A stretch of DNA of 64,000 bases from Fimbriimonas sp. (lineage in GTDB: Bacteria > Armatimonadota > Fimbriimonadia > Fimbriimonadales > Fimbriimonadaceae): assembly GCA_029866005.1 (NCBI GenBank), contig JARXAE010000021.1, positions 31,755 to 95,754 of the forward strand, given 5' to 3'. A program made the translations under genes and the position numbers. The notes beneath the pieces are model-generated. The model ran no database searches. It had not been told where the DNA came from and saw nothing but the letters and a program-made list of their open reading frames with translations. Shown here one piece after another: positions 1 through 6,134 of the stretch; the stretch's first letter is position 1; each line of letters opens with the position of its first letter.

Positions 1-941
1 GTTCCTCCCGAGACAACTCGAAAACCCTCATTCTCCATCGCCTTCGCCAGGGCTTTGGCGTTGAGAGCTATCTGCTTCTGGTACTCCTTGAACGAAGGTT
101 GCAGAGCTTCTCCAAAAGCAATCGCCTTGGCGGCGATGACGTGCATCAGCGGACCACCCTGAATTCCTGGGAAGACCGACTTGTCAATCTCCTTTGCATA
201 CTGCTCCTTACAGAGGATCATTCCGCCCCTTGGACCCCGGATTGACTTGTGGGTCGTGGAGGTAACAAAGTCACAATGCGGGACTGGGGAATCGTAAATG
301 CCACCTGCGATCAGTCCCGAATAGTGAGACATATCGCACATGTGAAGCGCGCCTACTTCGTCGGCGATCTCTCGGATTTTGGCAAAGTCGAACTGGCGAG
401 AATACGCCGTCGCTCCACTGACGATCATTTTCGGCTTGGTTTCAAGAGCCGACTTGCGGAACGCGTCGTAGTCGATGACCTCGCTACCTTCGGCAACGCC
501 GTAAGGAACGATGTTATAGAACATGCCACTGAAGTTCACATGGGAACCGTGGGTGAGGTGTCCGCCATGAGCGAGGTTCATTGCCATCAAGGTGTCGCCG
601 GGCTTTAGGAAGGCGAAATAGACCGCCATGTTCGCTTGTGCTCCGCTGTGCGGCTGAACGTTCGCATGCTCCGCACCATAAAGCTCCTTCACACGGTCGA
701 TCGCGAGCTGCTCAATCTCATCGACAACCTCGCACCCACCGTAGTATCGCTTGCCTGGGTAACCCTCGGCGTACTTGTCGGTCAGGACGGAGCTCATTGC
801 CTCACGAACCGCCAAAGACGCAATATTCTCCGAAGCAATCAGCTCAATGTTTTCCTCTTGGCGTAGTTCCTCCCTTTGGATCAGGCCATAGATCGTGGGA
901 TCGGCTTGCTCAAGAGGAATGCGGTGAGGATGCTGAGGCAT
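1..941 (-). CDS. glyA: Serine hydroxymethyltransferase (3' part missing)
   Basis: Cytosolic PLP enzyme that interconverts serine and glycine while loading tetrahydrofolate with a one-carbon unit. The N-terminal 313 residues of a usual ~415 are visible; the C-terminus lies beyond the left edge. Family hallmarks are intact: an [11 protein letters not shown] segment near residue 35, the [11 protein letters not shown] substrate loop, and the PLP-lysine motif [13 protein letters not shown] with the Schiff-base lysine at about residue 232. The ATG at 941 gives the expected N-terminus ([15 protein letters not shown]). A CATAAT -10 box sits 6 nt upstream, so the mRNA may be leaderless. The only gene upstream on this strand, a polysaccharide deacetylase, ends 16 bp away. 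Confidence 0.96.
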   Translation of the reverse strand, partial: MPQHPHRIPLEQADPTIYGLIQREELRQEENIELIASENIASLAVREAMSSVLTDKYAEGYPGKRYYGGCEVVDEIEQLAIDRVKELYGAEHANVQPHSGAQANMAVYFAFLKPGDTLMAMNLAHGGHLTHGSHVNFSGMFYNIVPYGVAEGSEVIDYDAFRKSALETKPKMIVSGATAYSRQFDFAKIREIADEVGALHMCDMSHYSGLIAGGIYDSPVPHCDFVTSTTHKSIRGPRGGMILCKEQYAKEIDKSVFPGIQGGPLMHVIAAKAIAFGEALQPSFKEYQKQIALNAKALAKAMENEGFRVVSGG

Positions 942-947
942 GCCTCT

Positions 948-953
948 ATTATG
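948..953 (-). promoter_or_regulatory. -10 box of glyA (candidate leaderless promoter)
   Basis: Read on the minus strand this is CATAAT followed by AGAGGC and then the glyA ATG. A start site 7 nt below the box would fall on the start codon. I see no convincing -35 hexamer, so this is a candidate supported mainly by the same arrangement at other genes in the window. Confidence 0.45.
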
Positions 954-957
954 ACGG

Positions 958-1842
958 CTAGCGACCGTCTGCAACCAGATTCACGGCGATAGGATTGACG
1001 TCTACATAAACCGGATTTGGCAGGTTTTTCATCATATCGGCGCACGATTCGAACTCGTAGCCTTGAGCCCGAACAGCGTCGATCATGGGACCAAGCGCTT
1101 CGGCAGTGATTGGGTTGTCGTGAAGCAGGATAATCATGCCAGGCTTCAGCTGCTTGGTCACGTAATCAATAATGCGCTTTGGAGTTGTTTTGGGCAACTT
1201 CCGAAGCTCTGGGGTGAGTTCATAGTCTGGGACAGTGCCCACAAAGTCTTTCGCTCCGATCCCCCAGTGCACCATCACTTCGCCCTTCTGCTTCAAAACA
1301 TCAATGACCGTATTCGAGAAGCGCATCCCCGGCGGGCGGAACAGGGTCATCTTCTTGCCGATTGCGTTTTGAACCGCGACGTCACAGGCATGAATCTGGT
1401 CAAAAACCTTTTCGCGACTCAGCTTGTCGAGCCTCACATGATCGTAAGTGTGGTTGCAGATCTCGTGCTTGTCGGCATCAATCATGCGGACAAGGTCGGG
1501 GTTTCCATCCACCTGTTTACCCACCAAGAAGAACGATGCCGTGACATTCTTGTCCTTAAGAGTCTTGAGCAGCTTTTGGCATGACAGTGGGTAAGGACCA
1601 TCATCAATCGTGAGTGCAACCGTCTTTCGCTCTCGATTTCCACGGTAGAAAATACGGCGATCGGGATTGAAATAATCCTTACCGGCAAAACGATCCGCCC
1701 AGTAGACCGGCGACACCGCGCTCGAAAGAGCTACGCCCTCATCGCGTCGAACTCGAAATGCGTTCAAAACGAAACCAGCCACAACAAGTCCGAAGACCGT
1801 TGCGGCTGTAATGTAGATTCCCTTTCTCTGCATCTGGCGCAT
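958..1842 (-). CDS. Membrane-anchored polysaccharide deacetylase (NodB family)
   Basis: Predicted metal-dependent deacetylase of N-acetylated glycans such as peptidoglycan or chitin oligomers (carbohydrate esterase 4 fold). Residues 9-28 form one hydrophobic segment, probably a signal anchor that places the enzyme outside the inner membrane. Motif 1 is TIDDGPYP (residues 78-85, catalytic and metal Asp80/81), motif 2 HTYDH supplies His131 and His135, motif 3 RPPGM is near 169-173 and the late LLHDN motif carries His241. All expected catalytic residues are present, so it should be active. It starts 22 bp after the L31 gene on the same strand and may be co-transcribed with it. The exact substrate cannot be read from sequence. 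Confidence 0.88.
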   Translation of the reverse strand: MRQMQRKGIYITAATVFGLVVAGFVLNAFRVRRDEGVALSSAVSPVYWADRFAGKDYFNPDRRIFYRGNRERKTVALTIDDGPYPLSCQKLLKTLKDKNVTASFFLVGKQVDGNPDLVRMIDADKHEICNHTYDHVRLDKLSREKVFDQIHACDVAVQNAIGKKMTLFRPPGMRFSNTVIDVLKQKGEVMVHWGIGAKDFVGTVPDYELTPELRKLPKTTPKRIIDYVTKQLKPGMIILLHDNPITAEALGPMIDAVRAQGYEFESCADMMKNLPNPVYVDVNPIAVNLVADGR

Positions 1843-1863
1843 GAGCAGGTGGGACTCCGTTGT

Positions 1864-2109
1864 TTACTTCTTGGGCGCGTTGCCGTATCGTCGCATAAAC
1901 TTCTCAACGCGACCTGCGGTATCGACCAGCTTCTTCTGACCCGTATAGAATGGGTGGCTAAAAGCGCTGATTTCGCAGTTGATAACGTAGTGATCGACAC
2001 CGTTTACCGAACGTACGTTGGCGGTTTTGGTGGTCGATGTTCCGATCCACTCATGCTCGCCGTCTACAAAAAGAACCGGATAGAGTGTTGGGTGAATTCC
2101 TTCCTTCAT
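1864..2109 (-). CDS. rpmE: 50S ribosomal protein L31, zinc-free type
   Basis: 81-residue ribosomal protein of the large-subunit central protuberance. It opens MKEGIHPTLYPV and contains the diagnostic SHPFYTG followed by VDTAGRVEKFMRRYG. Only one cysteine remains (in VINCEIS), so the four-Cys zinc site of the C+ form is absent and this is a C- (type B-like) L31. The ATG at 2109 is chosen because it yields the canonical N-terminus and is preceded by GAGG seven nt upstream on the minus strand; the frame stays open further upstream but that part has no L31 similarity. Zinc-free L31 is often a zinc-starvation paralogue, but no Zur-like site is evident here. Confidence 0.95.
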   Translation of the reverse strand: MKEGIHPTLYPVLFVDGEHEWIGTSTTKTANVRSVNGVDHYVINCEISAFSHPFYTGQKKLVDTAGRVEKFMRRYGNAPKK

Positions 2110-2216
2110 GATAACCTCGAATCTCCTATGATACCTTAATTCAAAAACAGTGTGGTTTACCCCGCAGGTTCCCGAAACTATTACTGTGGTGCTACGAGCA
2201 CCTGTCAAGATTGCCG

Positions 2217-3023
2217 ATGAACTCGTTGCAAGCAACCCCGCTCCCGCCAACTGCGGCCATGCTGTTGATTCAGCATGAGCATCATGACGCGCGGACTTTG
2301 CTCACAGTTCTCGCCTCAGACGTGATCGTCACCAAAACAACGCGCACAATCTGTGAGTTCCTCGGATTCGAAAGCAACATGCCTCTGATCATTCAGCGGG
2401 CGGGACCAGCGGCTTTAGCTCAACTGGCTATTGCGGCTGACCTTTGGATCTCTGGATCTCGAGTGAGAAGCGCTGTCGTCAGCGGATCCCAAATGTCACT
2501 CGGATGTCTTGTCATCGGTTGCTTAGCTCCCATGGCGCTGGAGCAAGATTTAACTCTGACCGACGCCGAACTTCAAATTAGGGCTGCGTCTTTCGCAATG
2601 TTCTCTTCCCTTTCGATCGCACTCGTCGCAAGACAGTTCCCGGAAGAGTTTGACGCGGCGGCGTCAGTTGCTCGAATGCGCCAGATCCCAATCGCCAATG
2701 CATTCCAAACGGTTAACGGAGAGTCGATTCATTCGGCCGCCGGACGCCTAGCCTCAGCTTGGAACCTGACCCGCGAACTTACTATCGCCTTGCGAGGTCC
2801 TCAAGACTTTGACCTTGACGACAAGGAGCGGCTCATTATCGGTGCGACTGAAGTTGCAACCATGGCCGCGCAGAGCGCGGGTGTGAGCGTCGAGCCTTGG
2901 CCGTATCTGATGCCCTCAGAAAGCATCGAGCAAATCGCCCTCATCCAAGCAATGGGCATGCGCGCAAAGCGTGTCGCTCTCCGCCTCACCGAGGAGCTGG
3001 AACAGCTCCGCGGCGCGGCGTAA
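2217..3023 (+). CDS. Divergent HDOD-like protein
   Basis: 268 residues, soluble, alanine- and leucine-rich and probably all helical. The opening (TPLPPTAAMLLIQHEHHDARTL...) and following helices resemble an HDOD domain: the LPP start, a 'selection' helix and a sensory helix pair are recognisable, but the usual sequence landmarks are eroded. HDOD proteins are non-catalytic relatives of HD phosphohydrolases that act as signalling scaffolds, often with chemotaxis or cyclic-di-GMP systems, both present in this window. A TTG at 2211 is an alternative start; the ATG at 2217 is preferred. It converges on an isomerase gene 9 bp away. The family call is by eye and uncertain. Confidence 0.5.
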   Translation: MNSLQATPLPPTAAMLLIQHEHHDARTLLTVLASDVIVTKTTRTICEFLGFESNMPLIIQRAGPAALAQLAIAADLWISGSRVRSAVVSGSQMSLGCLVIGCLAPMALEQDLTLTDAELQIRAASFAMFSSLSIALVARQFPEEFDAAASVARMRQIPIANAFQTVNGESIHSAAGRLASAWNLTRELTIALRGPQDFDLDDKERLIIGATEVATMAAQSAGVSVEPWPYLMPSESIEQIALIQAMGMRAKRVALRLTEELEQLRGAA

Positions 3024-3032
3024 GTTGAATGA

Positions 3033-4016
3033 TTAGTCACGAGCCCAGAACATTGGGCCAGCAGATTCCTGTATGACCGACTGCTTCAGCACATCGAGAG
3101 CCTTTCGGAGTCCTTCCATCGGCGACATGAGACCATCTTCATGCTCAATTGAAAGCACATAGTCGTAGCCACCCATTCGAAGTTCGGAGCAGAACTGCTT
3201 CCACCATTCGACGCCGTGGCCGTAGCCAACCGAGCGGAAAACCCAGCTTCGACCATTGATGTCTCCGTAGGACTTGGCGTCCAAGTTGCCGTTCAAAGCG
3301 GAAGTGTAGTCATTGATCTTCGTGTCCTTCGCGTGGACGTGATACAGCGCGCCCTCTTGTGCAAGCTGCCGAACCGCCGCGATGGGGTCAATTCCCTGCC
3401 ACCAAAGGTGGCTAGGGTCGAAGTTTGCCCCAATCCACTCGCCGTCTGCACCGATACCGTTTCGAAGCTTCAGAAGCGTGTCATTTGAGTAGCAAACGAA
3501 TCCGGGGTGCATTTCGATTGCAAACTTAACGTTGTGCTGCTTCAGAAAAGCGGCTTGTTCTTTCCAGTAAGGGAAAACGACATCGTTCCACTGGTACTCC
3601 AAAATGTCGCGGAACTCATCTGGCCAAGCGCAGGTGACCCAGTTGGGGTTCTTCGCTCCGGCAGCGTCTCCTGGGCAGCCGCTGAACCCGTTGACGACAG
3701 GAACTCCAAGCATGGAGGCAAGTTTCACACCGTTGACAAAAGCGTTATGATGATCTTCAGCAATGCTCTTCACCGGGTGAAGCGCGTTACCGTGGCAGCT
3801 CAGTGCAGAGAGCATCAGACCACGGCTCTCGATCTTCTTGAGAAGTGCATCGCGATCGGCTTTGCTCTCGAGAAGCTTCGCAACATCGAGGTGACCGGAA
3901 CCGGGATAGGCTCCACAACCGATTTCGACGGCCTGGATGCCCTCGGCAAGGCAGGTGTCAAGAGCTTCGTCGAGTGGCTTGTCGCCAAACAGCGCGATAA
4001 ACAGACCTATTTTCAT
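3033..4016 (-). CDS. Sugar phosphate isomerase/epimerase (xylose-isomerase-like TIM barrel)
   Basis: 327-residue cytosolic TIM-barrel protein of the AP-endonuclease-2/xylose-isomerase-like superfamily that contains inosose dehydratases and ketose epimerases. It begins MKIGLFIALFGDKPLDEALD and carries the four metal-ligand positions expected of the family: Glu in AIEMHP, Asp in ANFDPSHLWW, His in YHVHAKDT and Glu in SIEHEDG. It is therefore probably an active metal-dependent sugar isomerase or epimerase, but the substrate cannot be assigned. An inverted repeat lies directly upstream of the start codon and brackets a TAAACT -10 box, suggesting local repression. The convergent neighbour is the HDOD-like gene. 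Confidence 0.82.
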   Translation of the reverse strand: MKIGLFIALFGDKPLDEALDTCLAEGIQAVEIGCGAYPGSGHLDVAKLLESKADRDALLKKIESRGLMLSALSCHGNALHPVKSIAEDHHNAFVNGVKLASMLGVPVVNGFSGCPGDAAGAKNPNWVTCAWPDEFRDILEYQWNDVVFPYWKEQAAFLKQHNVKFAIEMHPGFVCYSNDTLLKLRNGIGADGEWIGANFDPSHLWWQGIDPIAAVRQLAQEGALYHVHAKDTKINDYTSALNGNLDAKSYGDINGRSWVFRSVGYGHGVEWWKQFCSELRMGGYDYVLSIEHEDGLMSPMEGLRKALDVLKQSVIQESAGPMFWARD

Positions 4017-4050
4017 CTTCGCCCGTGAGTTTATTCCCTTTCGGGCGAAG
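4017..4050 (-). promoter_or_regulatory. Inverted repeat bracketing the -10 box of the isomerase gene
   Basis: Arms CTTCGCCCG and CGGGCGAAG (9 bp, perfect) are separated by 16 bp, the inner arm ending one base before the ATG at 4016. On the minus strand the spacer contains TAAACT, a plausible -10 box 11 nt before the ATG. The geometry fits a repressor operator, or a hairpin masking the translation start. No regulator gene is adjacent. Confidence 0.5.
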
Positions 4051-4064
4051 ATTGGCGGTTTGGA

Positions 4065-4256
4065 TTAGAGGGTTTGCAAAACTTCGATGATTGCTGCGAA
4101 GTTAGGCAGGTCGCCAGGCGTAGGAGTCTCTTCTGAATACCGGATGATCCCCGCCTTGTCGATTACAAAAGCGGCCCGCTTGGAAGCCGGGCCAAGACCG
4201 GCGAGGTCAGGAAGAACCTTCCGGCACGGGGAATCAAAACCAAAAACGCCACTCAA
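4065..4256 (-). pseudogene. Peroxiredoxin (AhpC/TSA family) C-terminal remnant
   Basis: About 50 codons match the C-terminal third of a bacterioferritin-comigratory-type peroxiredoxin: KRAAFVIDKAGIIRYSEE is the typical final beta strand pair, followed by a helix ending AAIIEVLQTL and a stop. The N-terminal two thirds, including the peroxidatic cysteine region, are absent; upstream sequence instead runs into a transcription terminator of the PEP-CTERM gene. This looks like a deletion remnant rather than a working gene. Alternatively a short unrelated ORF could mimic the motif, but the match over the final strands is strong by eye. Confidence 0.6.
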
Positions 4257-4271
4257 TTGAGTGGCGTTTTT
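4242..4271 (-). terminator. Perfectly palindromic intrinsic terminator after the PEP-CTERM gene
   Basis: A 30-bp perfect palindrome: A5, then ACGCCACTCA-type stem, AT-centred loop region, the matching arm and T5. The A and T tracts make it functional in both directions. It lies 18 bp after the stop of the PEP-CTERM gene on the minus strand and abuts the peroxiredoxin remnant. Confidence 0.9.
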
Positions 4272-4288
4272 GATATCTCTGATGAGAC

Positions 4289-5014
4289 TTACTTGTTTCG
4301 GCGTCGTCGAGCAAGCCCAAGAAGACCGAGTCCAAGAGCAGCCATCGATGCAGGCTCAGGAACGACAGCGTAGCGCCCCTTTGCAGGTTCCAGGATGAAC
4401 TGGGTTGTGTTCCAGGTTGCATTGGAAGTGAACGAGATGTTGCCGCCTTCACTAAATCCAGGTCCAATGTTCGTATTGCCCCAGGTTCCCTCCTCTCGGA
4501 ACTTGAAATCGATCGTTGTGTTTGGAGCCAAGAACGTGTTTGGCAGTTCTGCAGTTGCGTAACGACCGTTACCAAGGTAGGTCATCGAAATCGGTGTGCT
4601 GAAACCGTTAAAGGAGCCCATGACTTCGAAATTCTTCGAATACTGGTTGTCCATTTCGAAACCGAGTCGGTGCCCTGTTGCCGGCATCCAACCCTCAGCA
4701 AGGTCTGTATTGTCCGTCGCATCTGGATCCAGAACAACTTTCATAGAAGTTGCGGTTGCGTTGACCCTGGAGTTATTACCGTAACCTCCGGACCAGCCGG
4801 CACCGTTGAAAGTCTTGAACTCATAGTTCTGTCCAATGGTTAGTCCAGTGAACGTAGCCTCATAAAAACCGGTTGAACCATTAAAAGCCATCGCGATGGA
4901 TGAGCCAAGTCCGGGTTCACTCCAACCTACAGGAGCCCCTGTCAAGTAATAAGTCTGCGCCGTACCGACTGCAGCCGTCAGGACGAAAAGTCCGCCAATT
5001 AAAAATCGCTTCAT
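4289..5014 (-). CDS. PEP-CTERM sorted secreted protein with two starch-binding-like repeats
   Basis: 241-residue exported protein. A signal peptide (MKRFLIGGLFVLTAAVGTAQ) is followed by two beta-sandwich-like repeats of about 90 residues: the first from YYLTGAPVGW to about residue 100, the second from FEVMGSFNGF. Both have the pattern 'xxGxxNGW/F ... MxxxGxGxYxAxxxL ... xFKF', reminiscent of SusE/SusF or CBM-type modules. The C-terminus is a textbook PEP-CTERM signal: VPEPASMAALGLGLLGLA then RRRRNK. Such tails are handled by exosortase/archaeosortase-type enzymes, but none is encoded here. ATG 5014 is preferred over TTG 5020 because it starts the signal peptide. A strong promoter precedes and a perfect terminator follows, so this is a single-gene unit. 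Confidence 0.88.
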   Translation of the reverse strand: MKRFLIGGLFVLTAAVGTAQTYYLTGAPVGWSEPGLGSSIAMAFNGSTGFYEATFTGLTIGQNYEFKTFNGAGWSGGYGNNSRVNATATSMKVVLDPDATDNTDLAEGWMPATGHRLGFEMDNQYSKNFEVMGSFNGFSTPISMTYLGNGRYATAELPNTFLAPNTTIDFKFREEGTWGNTNIGPGFSEGGNISFTSNATWNTTQFILEPAKGRYAVVPEPASMAALGLGLLGLARRRRNK

Positions 5015-5061
5015 TGCCAATTCACCGTTGAAAGAATCCGAGAATACGAATTCACAAACGG

Positions 5062-5091
5062 ATTATAACACAACTCTAACAAAACGCTCAA
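5062..5091 (-). promoter_or_regulatory. Sigma-70-type promoter of the PEP-CTERM gene
   Basis: On the minus strand: -35 TTGAGC (5091-5086), 18-bp AT-rich spacer, -10 TATAAT (5067-5062, perfect consensus). The start site would be near 5055, giving a leader of about 40 nt, unlike the leaderless genes elsewhere in this window. Confidence 0.75.
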
Positions 5092-5172
5092 AGTTTCTGC
5101 TGGTAATTTTTACAGTTTTCTAAATCACCCTCTTGACAAGAACATGTAGACATCTGTGTAGTTCGCATCGTT

Positions 5173-5628
5173 ATGAACGTCATCGACTTCATCATTCAGG
5201 ACACTGAACGAAATTTCGCCAACTTCTTCGAAAACTGCCGCAAGGTTCCCGCCGATAAAATGGACTGGAAGCCACTCGACACTGGTCGCTCGACCCTCGA
5301 CCAAGCTCAGGAAGTCGCACTCTGCCCACTCTGGGTGCCCGGACTTCTGGCTGCGAGAGGATTTGATCCATCCATCTTTGGCGGTTTCGAAGAAGCCAAA
5401 GCGACTCTCACCGATCTCGCTGCTTGCGAGGCAGCCGCTAACGAGAACATGAAGAAATTCAGCGAAGCCGTGAGAGCATTCCCAGAAGCTGAATTCCAAA
5501 CCGAAGTCGAGTTCCCCTGGGGCAAATACACCTTCCTCCAGACGATGACCTTCGCGGGTTGGAACGCAACCTATCACATGGGTCAGGTCAGCTACATCCA
5601 AACCCTGTACGGCGATCAGTCAATGTGA
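5173..5628 (+). CDS. DinB-family protein
   Basis: 151-residue soluble four-helix-bundle protein of the DinB/YfiT metal-binding superfamily, whose characterised members are thiol transferases or metal-dependent hydrolases. The helical pattern is typical, and the third helix retains the late histidine in ATYHMGQVSYIQ. Other metal-ligand histidines of the family are not obvious (the first helix has none), so activity is uncertain. A TTGACA at 5133-5138 and a weak TGTAGT -10 at 5157-5162 would put transcription start within a few bases of the ATG. It converges on the MerC-like gene with one base between stop codons. A second DinB gene lies at 54.1 kb. Confidence 0.75.
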   Translation: MNVIDFIIQDTERNFANFFENCRKVPADKMDWKPLDTGRSTLDQAQEVALCPLWVPGLLAARGFDPSIFGGFEEAKATLTDLAACEAAANENMKKFSEAVRAFPEAEFQTEVEFPWGKYTFLQTMTFAGWNATYHMGQVSYIQTLYGDQSM

Positions 5629-5629
5629 A

Positions 5630-5989
5630 TCAGGCTCGGCACTGACGGGTCAGCTTCTGATTTATCCAATGGAACGTGATCAGAAGCGCTCCGCCTAGAA
5701 CCGAGAACACCCATCCTGGCTCATTTTTATGGGCCAGGAAAATCATCGCAATTCCACAAAGAAACAGGACGGGTGGATGCCACGAATGGTGTAGCCGGTA
5801 GCCCCTGACAACTGCCCAAAGTCCGAGAGCAACCGTGGAACCGATAAAAAGGAATTCGAGAATCGGGTTTCCCACAAAGCCTAATCCCGCCGAGGAAAGA
5901 ACGCCAAGAGCCAAACCCGTGAGGGCGCAGTGAACAGCGCAAGCAAAGCTTGCGACGGAACCAAGTTGATCAACATTGGGCCGATTCAC
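5630..5989 (-). CDS. MerC-domain small membrane protein
   Basis: 119 residues with four predicted membrane segments. The opening NVDQLGSVASFACAVHCALTG contains the paired cysteines of the MerC family (C-x2-HC in SFACAVHC), which in mercury-resistance operons bind and import Hg(II). Here there is no merA, merP or merR neighbour, so the ligand is unknown; stand-alone MerC homologues are common in environmental bacteria. GTG at 5989 is chosen because the frame further upstream runs into tRNA-Arg, and because a perfect TATAAT lies 6 nt before it, pointing to a leaderless transcript. Confidence 0.78.
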   Translation of the reverse strand: MNRPNVDQLGSVASFACAVHCALTGLALGVLSSAGLGFVGNPILEFLFIGSTVALGLWAVVRGYRLHHSWHPPVLFLCGIAMIFLAHKNEPGWVFSVLGGALLITFHWINQKLTRQCRA

Positions 5990-5995
5990 ACACAG

Positions 5996-6001
5996 ATTAT
6001 A
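5996..6001 (-). promoter_or_regulatory. TATAAT -10 box of the MerC-like gene
   Basis: Minus-strand TATAAT, then CTGTGT, then the GTG start at 5989. No good -35 is visible. Spacing places +1 on the start codon. Confidence 0.6.
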
Positions 6002-6031
6002 CCCTAAGGGGGTAACCGGTTGGGAGGATAT

Positions 6032-6107
6032 TGGCGCGCTCGAGAGGACTCGAACCTCCGACCTCCGGCTCCGCAAGCCGATGCTCTATCCACTGAGCTA
6101 CGAGCGC
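6032..6107 (-). tRNA. tRNA-Arg (anticodon GCG), CCA encoded
   Basis: Folds as a complete cloverleaf on the minus strand: acceptor GCGCTCG/CGAGCGC, D-arm GCTC-AGTGGATA-GAGC, anticodon stem TCGGC/GCCGG with loop TTGCGGA (anticodon GCG after U33), variable loop AGGTC, T-arm GGAGG-TTCGAGT-CCTCT, discriminator G and encoded CCA. Codons read would be CGC and, by wobble, CGU. Most bacteria decode these with an ACG (inosine) tRNA, so a G34 arginine tRNA is unusual. The MerC-like gene begins 43 nt downstream. Confidence 0.93.
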
Positions 6108-6134
6108 GTTAGGAAAGAGATAATACCTCAATCA

